Counted from the stretch's first letter, positions 18,301 through 26,960 are shown. The stretch: 64,000 bases of DNA from Shewanella sairae (GCF_023283535.1 NZ_JAKILT010000006.1:62001-126000), one strand, 5' to 3'. A program made the numbers and translations. Notes: generated by a model not told the origin, from the sequence alone.

Positions 18301-19021
18301 TTAGCTGGCTCTCACGGATCCAGGCTTCAACGCGCTGGGGATTAAGGCGTGAGCTTGGCGGGTTCACGCCGTCTTCTTCTAAGATGGCGGCAATCATCGA
18401 CTTGATGGTTTCCATCTTGCCCTCTTTCGAGTGCACCGCTTTGGCTAGCTTTTCGATGTGGCGCAGTGAATGCTCAGACTCACATAAAGAGAACTGGCGT
18501 GCATAATTACGCAATTCTGTGCGGTTGCTACCTGTGCTTAATAGTGCGCGGTCGTTTTGGATAATCGCTCTAAACTCACGGGTGTTTAGCAGGTTAGTTA
18601 CTGCCACACCGGCGCGTTTCATCTCACGGCCAAGCTCTGCCATGGTGAAACACTGAATGCTGTCGCCTTGCTTAGTCTTAATGTAATCATCAAGCTCAAA
18701 GCCTTTAGCGATAAAACGATAGTTTACGCCTTTACCGTCACCCGCCGATGCCAACACCGCCTGATACGCAAGACCGTCTGACTTGATATATTCATAGATG
18801 ATAAAGCTTGAATCATGTGGCAAGTACCAGCGCTCAAAACTATCACGGGTAGATGGCACCACTCGGCTTGGATATTCACCATAGAAAACCGGTACCAAAC
18901 GCTGCAATGTAGTTTTACCCGATGCGTTAGTACCACAAATATTGGTGTGGCCATCCAGGGCCAGCTCTACCACTCCCGGTAGATGGGTATCGATAAGTAT
19001 GATGCGATTTAAGCTTGGCAT
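15347..19021 (-). CDS. SMC-like coiled-coil ATPase (MukB/MksB/JetC-like, possibly DUF3584)
   Basis: 1224 residues. N-terminal head with Walker A GTNASGKTT at residues 30-38. About 700 residues of charged heptad-rich coiled coil interrupted near the middle by a compact stretch (LFPQSHTLLEFLRKEANGWE to about EYAASEQEL) that would be the hinge. C-terminal head with a signature-like segment (LNESSSHGMAYLILCKFLLAF) and Walker B VTIHWPIDELGT. This is the SMC/Rad50/MukB layout; length fits DUF3584/MksB-type proteins. It would use ATP to entrap or extrude DNA, for chromosome organisation or plasmid exclusion. First gene of a three-gene operon. No TOPRIM nuclease (JetD/MksG) gene follows, unlike complete Wadjet systems. 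Confidence 0.82.
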   Translation of the reverse strand: MPSLNRIILIDTHLPGVVELALDGHTNICGTNASGKTTLQRLVPVFYGEYPSRVVPSTRDSFERWYLPHDSSFIIYEYIKSDGLAYQAVLASAGDGKGVNYRFIAKGFELDDYIKTKQGDSIQCFTMAELGREMKRAGVAVTNLLNTREFRAIIQNDRALLSTGSNRTELRNYARQFSLCESEHSLRHIEKLAKAVHSKEGKMETIKSMIAAILEEDGVNPPSSRLNPQRVEAWIRESQLIQGFEQIRPEFEKLEQEFNQLLSTEQRLASLRRGYSKDETTEIERQEHHQDLSKALNAKLRQLDEEWKEQRDELNLDLSAAKGDVAKCEHELDSIEDQHANFQDADIEQAKLDLEQLPSWRGSLENLSERHKLQTEKHQDIEAAYNARRSKIGEGLNRELENLHQEQDSLRESRDKQREVGRSELAELEQQWRESTEKGQAQFSEQAYQLKVNAAELKVRVDSVTYSEDEKLALAVFDERISRADEDQEACNAKVDRLTSEERKLRAKRDQANESLRVAGIRVTERQSELEELQHILFPQSHTLLEFLRKEANGWENTLGKVINSELLHRSDLHPSISSENIEALYGIALDLKAIDAPEYAASEQELRVKHAAAEEALASAKELQAEAEDILVASNTELDNLLRELTFARTAYKNSRDDLRRLFDDKRAEQEKINQALNERKAASQKQLARIDSDIKQLQAQQQEWLEEQREQALEARMEKNAYWQEVVGALDNQLGQVKANIQNRRDHAASEQKACEQWYKNELKSRGVDEAKIVALKADIRTLESNISKAEQRRSEVLRYEDWYQHTWLKRKPKLQSELSKVKHASLDLEQQLKSKANEVKAKRNELDGERKQSDAVQIEASENLTKLRSVMRKLSELKLPPNNDDAQGSLSERLRQGEDQLLKRDSMMGSVKQYVEHFDSVIASKSGSGLSETWERAREESSFVNDKGIRIIDYRKLVPQLEQLLNVMVPQSIMALREQGRIFGVDLTAFYDVLADIDRRIASQSARITREVGEELFLDGVSESAVKIRSRISELEFWPELEQFVKAFKRWKADGFNDLPGEDYTNSMRRALDIIGRAALSGGIAKLLEIELRLKEGNSDLVIRTDRQLNESSSHGMAYLILCKFLLAFTRLLRGRADVTIHWPIDELGTLHHGNVKKIFDACENNNISVLGAFPNPESEVLNLFANRYIINKQTKKLQVVKPQVNPIADKLNQRRTQEAV

Positions 19022-19368
19022 TGCATTCCTTAATCCAAACAGAGCCTTAACGTAAGCCTGTAGGCTTACATTAAGCTAAAAATGTTAGGTCTAGTGTTAG
19101 AGCTAATATTAGGGCTATAAAAAATTTTGATGGTCACTAAATTAAAGGAAAGCGTGGCGCTTGGCAATTACACCAAAGACGTCAACACAGCGATTCCGAT
19201 GACCAAATAACAGAAGCGAGATCATACTCGATTTTAAGGCATTTTAATGCTCAATCAATCAGCAGTTAACCAACAACTAAGTTAACTAAAAATGTAAAAA
19301 AGAAACCAATAAAAAAACCCGCCTCATGATTAATGAGGCGGGCTTATTTGAGCAAGAGAGTTTCGAGA
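19022..19368. other. intergenic region between SMC-like operon and symporter
   Basis: 347 bases. Holds the promoter of the leftward SMC-like operon and the symporter terminator at 19311-19342. Short imperfect TTAG-rich direct repeats occur at about 19084-19120; nothing else recognised. Confidence 0.5.
19311..19342 (-). terminator. terminator of the alanine/glycine symporter gene
   Basis: Perfect 10-bp GC-rich stem CCCGCCTCAT/ATGAGGCGGG with a GATTA loop, followed on the minus strand by T7. Confidence 0.92.
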
Positions 19369-20748
19369 TTAACCTTGTTGAGTCAAGGTGCTTTGGTTCG
19401 CCAATGCTTGCTGCTTAGCAAAGTACTTACGGGTCTCTTTTAAAATCACATGCCGTAATCCAATCAGCGCAATCAGGTTAGGGATCGCCATTAAGCCATT
19501 GACGGTATCGGCAAGCATCCAAATCAAGTCTAAGTGAATAAATGCGCCACCGGCGATTAAGCCCAAAAAGGTAAATTGGTAGATTTTAATGCCGTTATCA
19601 CCAAGGCGACTGCCCGTTAGGTAATACCAGCAGCGCTCACCGTAATAATGCCAACCTAAAATGGTGGTAAAAGCAAAACACACTAGCGCGATAGTCACCA
19701 CATATTGACCAATCACTTCTGAACCACTGGCAGCGAATGCAGCACTGGTCATAGCAGCACCTGCGGTATCACCGCTCCAAACACCGGTAATGATCAGTAC
19801 TAAACCTGTCATGGTACAAATCAAAATCGTATCAAAGAAGGTACCCGTCATACTGACTAGCCCTTGCTCTACCGGTTCGTTTGTCTTAGCCGCTGCTGCG
19901 GCAATTGGCGCACTACCTAGGCCTGATTCATTGGAAAATACGCCGCGCGCAATACCTATTTGCAATGCTTGAGCAACAGTTGCCCCTAAAAAGCCACCTG
20001 CAGCAGAGATTGGGGTAAAGGCTGAGTGCAGCACTAACTCAAATGCTGGCAAGATTTGATCAGAGAAGGTAAACAATACCCACATACAGGCCAGTACATA
20101 ACCCAGCGCCATGGTTGGCACTAGCTTTTGCGCCACATTAGCAATGCGCTTAACCCCGCCTAATGTGACTGCCGCGACCATTAAGGTCAGAACCACCGCT
20201 GTCACCCAAGATGGGATTTCAAAGGCAATGGTCATGGCATCGCTAATGGCGTTAACCTGCGCAAAAGTACCGATACCGAAAAACGCCACACCCACACCAA
20301 AGATGGCAAAAATTTTAGCTAACCATTTAAGACCGAGTCCGCGCTCAATGTAATACATTGGGCCACCAGCAATATTACCTTTTGCGTCGGTGGTGCGATA
20401 TTTTACCGCCAGCATACATTCGGCATACTTGGTCGCCATGCCAAAAAAGGCCGCTAACCACATCCAAAATAATGCACCCGGACCACCGATTTTAATGGCG
20501 GTTGCCACACCAACGATGTTACCAGTACCAATCGTCGCCGACAGCGCAGTACAAAGCGCCGCAAATGATGATAAGTCGCCCTTACCGCTCGCTGGTTTAA
20601 ACAGTAAACCCAGCGCCATAGGCAGCTTAAAGACTTGAATAAGTTTGAGTCGAACAGTGAGATATAAACCGGTTCCTACCAAAAGGCATAGGGTGATAGG
20701 TCCCCAGACAATGGCGTTGATATCGGCTAAAAGCGCGTGAAAATTCAT
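19369..20748 (-). CDS. alanine/glycine:cation symporter (AGCS family)
   Basis: 459 residues, polytopic membrane protein of the sodium:alanine symporter family. Recognisable segments are LSATIGTGNIVGVATAI (first cation/substrate loop), GGPMYYIERGLGLKWLA and GIARGVFSNESGLGSAPIAAAAAKTNEP, the family signature. It imports alanine and/or glycine with Na+ or H+. A GAGGAA ribosome site sits 5 bases before the ATG. The gene is preceded by a long leader carrying a tandem glycine riboswitch, so glycine is very likely a substrate and the inducer or repressor of its own uptake. Single-gene unit with a strong terminator. Confidence 0.95.
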   Translation of the reverse strand: MNFHALLADINAIVWGPITLCLLVGTGLYLTVRLKLIQVFKLPMALGLLFKPASGKGDLSSFAALCTALSATIGTGNIVGVATAIKIGGPGALFWMWLAAFFGMATKYAECMLAVKYRTTDAKGNIAGGPMYYIERGLGLKWLAKIFAIFGVGVAFFGIGTFAQVNAISDAMTIAFEIPSWVTAVVLTLMVAAVTLGGVKRIANVAQKLVPTMALGYVLACMWVLFTFSDQILPAFELVLHSAFTPISAAGGFLGATVAQALQIGIARGVFSNESGLGSAPIAAAAAKTNEPVEQGLVSMTGTFFDTILICTMTGLVLIITGVWSGDTAGAAMTSAAFAASGSEVIGQYVVTIALVCFAFTTILGWHYYGERCWYYLTGSRLGDNGIKIYQFTFLGLIAGGAFIHLDLIWMLADTVNGLMAIPNLIALIGLRHVILKETRKYFAKQQALANQSTLTQQG

Positions 20749-20954
20749 GGTATTCCTCGAGTATTAAACAACAAAACTCTGTAATTAGAGTTATTAATAA
20801 TCGGAGGAGGAAAAGAAATGGCTGTTGCTAATCACTTACGAATGCAACTAGCGAATGAGTCGACCTAAGCTAACAAAAGTTAACCTATAGTAGAAAAGGC
20901 GCAGCGACAAACGACAGTGACCTTATGTAGTTACGATAAATAACTAACACAGTC

Positions 20955-21207
20955 ATCCTCTCCTCTGTCCTTTTGCCTGAGCGTTTCGCGTAATCTCATA
21001 GCTGGGTTTAATAGCTGAGTTTACACTTTCGCCTTCGGCGCTGTGTGACGATTAAGCAAACGAACACTTAATTGCTCACAGTCTCTCCAGAGGCTCGTCC
21101 AGTAACAGTCCTCACCACTAAGTGGCACCTGAAAGAGTGCTTTGTTTGGCTTAAAGCCTTACAAAGTTGCCTCGTCGGTGTGGGGTTACTCCCCACTCTC
21201 CTGCTAC
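20955..21207 (-). ncRNA. tandem glycine riboswitch
   Basis: Read on the minus strand, two consecutive glycine aptamers are visible. Aptamer 1 has GGAGAG, CACCGACGAGGCAA and TTTCAGGTGCCA followed by GAGGAC. Aptamer 2 has CTGGAGAG, GCGCCGAAGGCGAAAG and GCTCAGGCAAAAGGACAGAG. These are the conserved core strings of the gcvT RNA motif in its two-aptamer form. It lies about 205 bases ahead of the AGCS symporter start, so it controls uptake rather than the glycine cleavage operon. The expression platform between aptamer 2 and the start shows no obvious terminator with a T run; control at translation is possible (see finding). Confidence 0.93.
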
Positions 21208-21402
21208 CTTCATCCGAACGGATCCCCAATCCTTGGCTAACCATTAGGATTAGTAAGTGATAGGGACGAGTAGCATGCGCGATCTCACACTTTGGCTCAA
21301 GTGGTGGAAGTCACATTTTTTAAGTAAATAAGAGTTCCATAAAATCAGTTGCACAGTTTTGAATCAATTTGAGTTTATTTCGAGCGAGTGTAGGCAGTAA
21401 AA

Positions 21403-21436
21403 CAAAAAAGCCGCTTAAGCAGACGCTCAAACGACT
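21403..21436 (-). terminator. terminator of the DUF3581 gene
   Basis: On the minus strand an 11-12 bp stem with several G-T pairs (GTCGTTTGAGC/GCTTAAGCGGC), loop GTCT, followed by TTTTTT. Confidence 0.75.
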
Positions 21437-21461
21437 TTTCTAAAGCAATAAAACTTACTGA

Positions 21462-22166
21462 TTAACTAAATGCGATTCTACGACCTTCATAGGTTTCGCA
21501 CATCTGCTGGGCAGACTCTTGTTCGTAAGGACGTAAGCCGCTCATCACTAGGGTTTTAACCCCGGTTCCCACAACCGTGTCGCCGCTTAGTAGCTCAAAG
21601 GTGAGGGTCACATCGCCGCGCTTGCCTTCAATCTGTAGGTCTTGTTCAACCAGCTTTAAACTGACTTCAGTAAAGTCCAGCGTGGTTAAATCAAATGACA
21701 TGCTCTCGTAGATCACTAACGGGCGAGCTGGGTTAATCATCATCTGATGCTGCTTCATCATAGGCACTAAAATGTGCATAAAGTTAAGCCCAGAAAACGC
21801 CACGTACTTACGGATAAACGACTCGATTTGCGTTTCACAGTAACGAACATCGCCGCTACGGTGCACTTCTAGATAGCATTTATCTTTATTATCACGAATA
21901 GCAAAATCTTCAGCGACATCATCTGGAAGTTGTAACTGCACACCATCGCCAACCATGCCAGCGAAGTTAAACGTCATTTTCTGGCTTAAGCCATACTGGT
22001 TAAGGACTAAGGCAAACAACAGATCCCCGGGTACACAAAAACGCTTAGCACCTACATCGTGAATGGGATTGAAGTCTTGAGCAATGCTTTTAGCAAAATC
22101 ACTCGCCTGAGCCGGAGTGATAGTGACTGATTGATTTTCTTTTTTAAAATAAGTACTTAAAAACAT
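21462..22166 (-). CDS. DUF3581-type protein with hotdog/MaoC-like N-terminal motif
   Basis: 234 residues, no signal peptide. The stretch AKSIAQDFNPIHDVGAKRFCVPGDLLFALVL closely resembles the Asp/His loop of MaoC-like hydratases and other hotdog thioesterases (D-x-N-P-I-H-D ... PG). The rest of the protein forms a second hotdog-like half ending VVGTGVKTLVMSGLRPYE. I believe it matches the uncharacterised family DUF3581. A role on acyl-CoA/acyl-ACP is suggested by the motif, and it sits beside a fatty-acid-hydroxylase family gene, but no activity is established. A terminator follows. Confidence 0.7.
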   Translation of the reverse strand: MFLSTYFKKENQSVTITPAQASDFAKSIAQDFNPIHDVGAKRFCVPGDLLFALVLNQYGLSQKMTFNFAGMVGDGVQLQLPDDVAEDFAIRDNKDKCYLEVHRSGDVRYCETQIESFIRKYVAFSGLNFMHILVPMMKQHQMMINPARPLVIYESMSFDLTTLDFTEVSLKLVEQDLQIEGKRGDVTLTFELLSGDTVVGTGVKTLVMSGLRPYEQESAQQMCETYEGRRIAFS

Positions 22167-22281
22167 ATTTACTCAAATATTTAATTAGTCATTAAAAATA
22201 GTGGGTCAGTGTATACCAAGATTGGATTTTGACTCACCCGATGAGCTGACGCTCAGTGGCAGCAAGGGTCTTAAAGCAAAG

Positions 22282-23295
22282 TTAAGATGGACTGACCTTG
22301 CGCCATAATTGCAGTAAACGTTGCTGAATGCGGCGATAGATCTGCACAAATGGGTCACTGTAAATACCCCATAAGCTATTGTGGCCAGTAAACTTGCCAA
22401 CCCCTAAGGTCAGTTTGCTGACGCTACTCGCCATAATCAAACAGCCAAGAGCGCGATCCCATATGGCTAACGCTGAACCTAAGTTGGTGTCGCGATGTTC
22501 GATGGCAGCGCTATGGTGAACTTGGTGCTGCGCCGGACTAATAAACCACTTCTCTAGCTTATCGCCCCAACTTAGCCAAATATGACTGTGACGCAAATTA
22601 GCGCCAAGTACATTGAAAGCAAACACAAATACGTTAGCGCCGAGCACGTCATACATTTTCAGTGTTGGGCCAAATAGGGCATAACCTATACCTACAGCAA
22701 GGCCTTGCGACAACGCCATACGGCAGCCATAAAGGTAGCTTTCTACTGGGTGGGTGCGGTAAATAGTAAAAGGTGTAAGCACTGTGGCTGAATGATGCAC
22801 TTTATGGAACTGCCACAACCAAGGTACTTTATGCAGAATGTAATGCAGTAAAAAGCGACTAAAATCATCAAGAATGAACAGCAGTATAGTGAACAAACTC
22901 ATCACCAACCACGGCGAAGCATCAAGCATTAGTGCGCCACCGAATAGTGACTCTAATGCGGATGATACGCTCAGCGCCACGGGCACCATTGTTAGCATTA
23001 ACGGCGCAAACAGCGCCGCTTTAATTAACTTATTAAGGACTAATAATTGATAGTCGAGTTTTGCAGAAGGCGCTAAAAATACCTGCTTGGGCAGTAAAAA
23101 AGACACAAAGCCGGATACTGATGCAGGAGCAGCTTGCGCCACTTTTCGGCTGGCAAAATACACAGGCAGTGCGAGTAACACCGAGCCTAACAGGTAACCG
23201 ATGAAAATACGTTTACTGCTATCAAACGGGTAGTTAAGCAGATCGCCTAAATTGGTATTAAAAAACGCAATAATCGTGTCGATACAATACTCCAA
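22282..23295 (-). CDS. sterol desaturase / fatty acid hydroxylase family membrane protein
   Basis: 337 residues with several membrane helices. The di-iron His clusters of the superfamily are present: HYILH and HKVHH (about residues 155-185), a later HSH, and the C-terminal HQVHHS. These enzymes use O2 and two irons to hydroxylate or desaturate membrane lipids or carotenoids. The gene lies downstream of the TonB receptor gene with a 113-base gap and may be transcribed with it, but the gap and unrelated function argue for independence. DUF3581 follows 115 bases later. Substrate unknown. Confidence 0.85.
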   Translation of the reverse strand: MEYCIDTIIAFFNTNLGDLLNYPFDSSKRIFIGYLLGSVLLALPVYFASRKVAQAAPASVSGFVSFLLPKQVFLAPSAKLDYQLLVLNKLIKAALFAPLMLTMVPVALSVSSALESLFGGALMLDASPWLVMSLFTILLFILDDFSRFLLHYILHKVPWLWQFHKVHHSATVLTPFTIYRTHPVESYLYGCRMALSQGLAVGIGYALFGPTLKMYDVLGANVFVFAFNVLGANLRHSHIWLSWGDKLEKWFISPAQHQVHHSAAIEHRDTNLGSALAIWDRALGCLIMASSVSKLTLGVGKFTGHNSLWGIYSDPFVQIYRRIQQRLLQLWRKVSPS

Positions 23296-23408
23296 TAACG
23301 ACTAACAATCTTACAGTAGCAAACTTGAGTAACAAACTTGAGCAGCAAGCTTCAATAACAAGATCTAATAGCAAATTAGCGGTGGCTTATTCAGCCACCG
23401 CCCACGGC

Positions 23409-25652
23409 TTAAAAACGGTATTGATAACCGATTTGAAATTGCTGTGGCTTGCTCGGTCTTGCGCCATAAGGGCGGCGACTGACAATCTCTTGGGTATCAA
23501 GTAAATTATCAGCTTTAACATAGACTAAACCGTATTGGTTAAAGTTATAGCTTGCTGACATATCAACCACAGTTAACGCTTCTGTGGTGCTACCTGAAAG
23601 CACCACGCCCTCGCCTGCAGCCTCTTTCATCTCGCCAATGTAACGCACTATCATGTTCACGTCCCACTGGTCGCTGACTAAGCCAACATTTACAGCAAGT
23701 TGGTTCTCAGGCAAATATGGCAGTTCATCACCCGCGGTAACCTTGCCCCACATATCAAAACCTGACTCAAAGCTGGTTTTAAATTCAGACTCTGTGTAGG
23801 TGTATGACAGTGACATAGGCAGATCGATATCATCAGTTAAGGTGATGCTATAGCCTGAGGTTAGCTCAAGGCCTAATACATCAACTTCACCACCATTGAA
23901 CTCAGTATCGTCGTCGCTACCACAACTTGAGAACTGGCAACCCTCTTTCAGATTACTAATATCGTTGAAGAAACCAATAAGTTCTAAGTTAAAGTTACCA
24001 TCGTTATAACGACCACCTAACTCGTAGTTAATACTGCTTTCAACATCGATGCTTGGATCTTGCTTAGGGCTGGTTGGCAAAAAGCCTTCATGCACGCCAA
24101 ACAACAAACCGGCATTATCCGATAAGGTGTAAAACGCACTAAAGCTTGGTAGCCATATACGAGTGGTTTTATTGAGGTAGTCTTGCTCGCTGCCTGGCGC
24201 GCGGTTTTGATAGTGAGCGTCAATATACTCTCCGCGTACACCGGCGGTGATATCTAACGCGCTAATGCTAATAGTGTCTTGCAAGTAAACAGACCAAGCA
24301 TCGGTCTTTTCACGATCTGTGGTTGAGGCTTGAGTGCCGCTACCGTCACTGACCAACTTAGCCTGACTCATTAGATAGTTATCAGTAGTGTGGTTACGCT
24401 CAATTTGATCTTGGTGAAAACGTACACCGGTTGCAAATTGATGCTGCATGCCAAGTAGTTCGAGCTGCAAGTTCAAGTCAGACTGGATCCCTTGCGAGTA
24501 GTAAGTCCGGTCGTTATTGCCTAGTACCAACTTTTCATACTCAGCGACCGAGTCTTGGTTACCGGTCAGAATATTGTAGAAACGGCTATTAACTTCATCT
24601 TTATCAGGATCCGCCAAGATCTCTTGTAAGCTGCGATTAACTAAGCCACCTTTAAAGCCATTGATCTTGTACCAAGCACGCTCAAAGTCGTTACGATAAA
24701 CACGGGTGGTCACATCAAAGTTATCACCTGTGATGAAGTGGTTAAACTGCACCTGCGAGTGTGTCCAGTCCATATTATCAAGCTGACTGGCGACATAACG
24801 ACGATTTGGATCCGCGGCAAAATCTGTATCAGTGAGGCCAAGATAAGTTTCATTGGAGTTCTCATCTGCATAGGCAAGCTTTAGCTCAAACACTTGGTCA
24901 AACGCATCACCCGCTAAGTCATAACGCAGCTTAGCCATGATATCGTTTTTCTCAAAACCGGTATCACCGCCGCCGTCGAGTTCTTTAAAACCGTCGGCGC
25001 GCATATGCACACCTTCAATCAAGAAACCAAAATTGTCGATGGTATCGCCGTAATAAGCATGCGCCTTTGCAAAACCGTCACTGCCGCCCGATACATCAAC
25101 TAGGCCTTCACTGCTTTGCGGTACTGCGCGGGTCACCATATTGAGTGAGCCTGCAACAGTATTCGGACCGTACTTAATCGCTGCCGGACCTTTAAAGACC
25201 TCAATTGCGGTCATTTTAGAGGTCATTGGAAAGTAATAAGCCGATGCCGCCGAATAAGGCGCCGGGCCAATTAATACGCCATCCTCCATGATATTAATCT
25301 TTTTACTGCGCTCAGGGGTTGCACCGCGAAAACCGATATTAGGGCGCAGACCATAACCATCTTCTTCACGAATATTGACCCCAGGTACGCTATATAGCAC
25401 ACGGTTAATATCGTCGAATTTAAACTGCTCAAGCTCAAGTTCATCAATCAAGGTCGCTGAGCCCGTTTGCTTACTTAAACGCGCATCGTGACCAATGATC
25501 TGCATCTTCTCGATATAGCTATCATTGACCCTCTCTTGATCAGACTTTACCGCAGCTTTAGCTTCATTATCAGCCGCCGAAACTTGACTAACGAGGGCTA
25601 ATTGAATGGCGATCACAAGACTCAGTTTTTTGCTTATTGCTAGATTATTCAT
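23409..25652 (-). CDS. TonB-dependent outer-membrane receptor, FecA-like
   Basis: 747 residues: signal peptide of about 26 residues (ending VSAAD), plug domain with IRE-EDGYGLRPNIGFRG and the FecA-like run MEDGVLIGPAPYSAASAYYF, then a 22-strand barrel ending in the aromatic C-terminus GYQYRF. Such receptors import ferric chelates or other scarce ligands with energy from TonB-ExbBD. Its ATG overlaps the stop of the imelysin gene by one base (25652), so both are made together. The plug is closest in appearance to FecA (ferric dicitrate) but there is no N-terminal signalling extension and no sigma/anti-sigma genes beside it. Ligand not determinable; iron is the default inference. Confidence 0.93.
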   Translation of the reverse strand: MNNLAISKKLSLVIAIQLALVSQVSAADNEAKAAVKSDQERVNDSYIEKMQIIGHDARLSKQTGSATLIDELELEQFKFDDINRVLYSVPGVNIREEDGYGLRPNIGFRGATPERSKKINIMEDGVLIGPAPYSAASAYYFPMTSKMTAIEVFKGPAAIKYGPNTVAGSLNMVTRAVPQSSEGLVDVSGGSDGFAKAHAYYGDTIDNFGFLIEGVHMRADGFKELDGGGDTGFEKNDIMAKLRYDLAGDAFDQVFELKLAYADENSNETYLGLTDTDFAADPNRRYVASQLDNMDWTHSQVQFNHFITGDNFDVTTRVYRNDFERAWYKINGFKGGLVNRSLQEILADPDKDEVNSRFYNILTGNQDSVAEYEKLVLGNNDRTYYSQGIQSDLNLQLELLGMQHQFATGVRFHQDQIERNHTTDNYLMSQAKLVSDGSGTQASTTDREKTDAWSVYLQDTISISALDITAGVRGEYIDAHYQNRAPGSEQDYLNKTTRIWLPSFSAFYTLSDNAGLLFGVHEGFLPTSPKQDPSIDVESSINYELGGRYNDGNFNLELIGFFNDISNLKEGCQFSSCGSDDDTEFNGGEVDVLGLELTSGYSITLTDDIDLPMSLSYTYTESEFKTSFESGFDMWGKVTAGDELPYLPENQLAVNVGLVSDQWDVNMIVRYIGEMKEAAGEGVVLSGSTTEALTVVDMSASYNFNQYGLVYVKADNLLDTQEIVSRRPYGARPSKPQQFQIGYQYRF

Positions 25653-26890
25653 TAGTCGTTATCTCCAGCTGAAGTCTGTGGCAGCTCTAGTGCAAGCGAG
25701 TTAATAAATTCATTTTTGAGCTTATCGGTGACCGCTTTTACATCACTGTGCGTCGCAGTCACTTTGGCCTCATCACTTGACAGTGTGTCGGCTAAACTGG
25801 TTTGATAGCTGCGGCTATTAGCAAGCGCTGTAGCAATGCGGTCGCGCAATGCAGTTGCTGTATCGGCATCGTTTTCATCAATCAAATAGTCATCAAAACC
25901 TAAGCCGTCATTGCCTGAGAACAAAGCATCAAGCGCTTCAAGATTACTGGTGATATTTTCTATTGAATGGTTAGCAAGCGGTGATTCAACATCTTCAGGG
26001 CACACACTGGTGCCACAACTATTGGCGAATAATCCAAGTGGCGCCGCTAACTTGCCATCTTTAGTCACACTGTCGATATAAAACAGCGCGTCAGAGAGCT
26101 TATTTACTGCCTCATGCACGGTTGCAAAGCTACTACCCGCTTCGCCAGCCTGCTTTAAACTTGCGCCATAGCCATCATCACCGCTCCACTGAATAAGTAA
26201 TTGTTGGGCGTTGTGGTTAATATCTTTGGCAGCTTCGGCGGCAAATTCACAGCGAGCTACACGGCGATCATCATCGGTGCGATTATCCCATCCAGCTGGG
26301 GTAGAATTGCCTGTACAGCTATGTTCTAGACTTGGATTAAATAGCAAGTATTCAAGTGCGACTAACCCTTTACGCGCGGGTGTACGTGAAGCAATATCGT
26401 AAGGCACGCCATTGATATCATTATTTTCAAATGACACCACATCGAGATCGACGCCGCAGCGACTGGTCACCGGCCATGAGTAAATTTTATTGCGCAGTGC
26501 ACCGTCATCAAACGTCAGCGGACCGATCTGCATCATTTCAACTTGTTGCCAAACTGAAATGGTATTACGCCAACTTTGCTGAGCGGTATCGCTTGCTTGG
26601 CTGAGTGCAGTGTTATCACTTGGGTCTTGTTCAAAAGCGCTCGCCGCGCTGCAGTACGCACTAATGTCGCTAACCTGTTGGTTACTGACACTGACAAACT
26701 GCTCAAAGGTCGGCGTAATCACACCATCGACAAGATTAGCAATGAGTGCCTTTTGATCAAAATCAGAAGTGGTGTTGTCTTGGTTACCGTAATCGGCACC
26801 TGCGTCACTGCTGGTGCTCTCATTACAACCGCTAAGCAATGCTGCCATCAGGGCAATACTTAGCAGTGAATAGCGAGGTTGGCTTAACAT
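25652..26890 (-). CDS. imelysin-family (ICMP-like) lipoprotein
   Basis: 412 residues with lipobox LLSGC (Cys22), so lipid-anchored, probably facing the periplasm or surface. Two-repeat helical imelysin/peptidase M75 architecture is visible: QQSWRNTISVWQQVEMMQIGPL, then the motif region ARKGLVALEYLLFN, and a second helical half. The family's GxHxxE motif reads G-L-V-A-L-E here, so the His is replaced by Val and metal binding may be altered. Imelysins are linked to iron or haem uptake and are commonly co-encoded with TonB receptors. Overlaps the receptor gene by one base; follows the DUF4856 gene by 102 bases that contain a hairpin. Confidence 0.88.
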   Translation of the reverse strand: MLSQPRYSLLSIALMAALLSGCNESTSSDAGADYGNQDNTTSDFDQKALIANLVDGVITPTFEQFVSVSNQQVSDISAYCSAASAFEQDPSDNTALSQASDTAQQSWRNTISVWQQVEMMQIGPLTFDDGALRNKIYSWPVTSRCGVDLDVVSFENNDINGVPYDIASRTPARKGLVALEYLLFNPSLEHSCTGNSTPAGWDNRTDDDRRVARCEFAAEAAKDINHNAQQLLIQWSGDDGYGASLKQAGEAGSSFATVHEAVNKLSDALFYIDSVTKDGKLAAPLGLFANSCGTSVCPEDVESPLANHSIENITSNLEALDALFSGNDGLGFDDYLIDENDADTATALRDRIATALANSRSYQTSLADTLSSDEAKVTATHSDVKAVTDKLKNEFINSLALELPQTSAGDND

Positions 26891-26918
26891 AATTTTCCCT
26901 TAGTACGAAATAAGCGTA

Positions 26919-26960
26919 CAAAAACAACAAAAGCTCGGCACCTTACGATGCCAAGCTTTT
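26919..26960 (-). terminator. intra-operon hairpin, possible partial terminator
   Basis: Between the DUF4856 and imelysin genes the minus strand forms an 11-bp stem AAAGCTTGGCA/TGCCGAGCTTT followed by a broken T tract (TTGTTGTTTTTG). It could end part of the transcripts so that the first gene is made in excess of the receptor. Confidence 0.65.

Noticed and set aside
13472..19021. Complete Wadjet (JetABCD) defence system
   Set aside because: No fourth TOPRIM-type gene before or after the three genes; neighbours are a DAACS carrier and an AGCS carrier.
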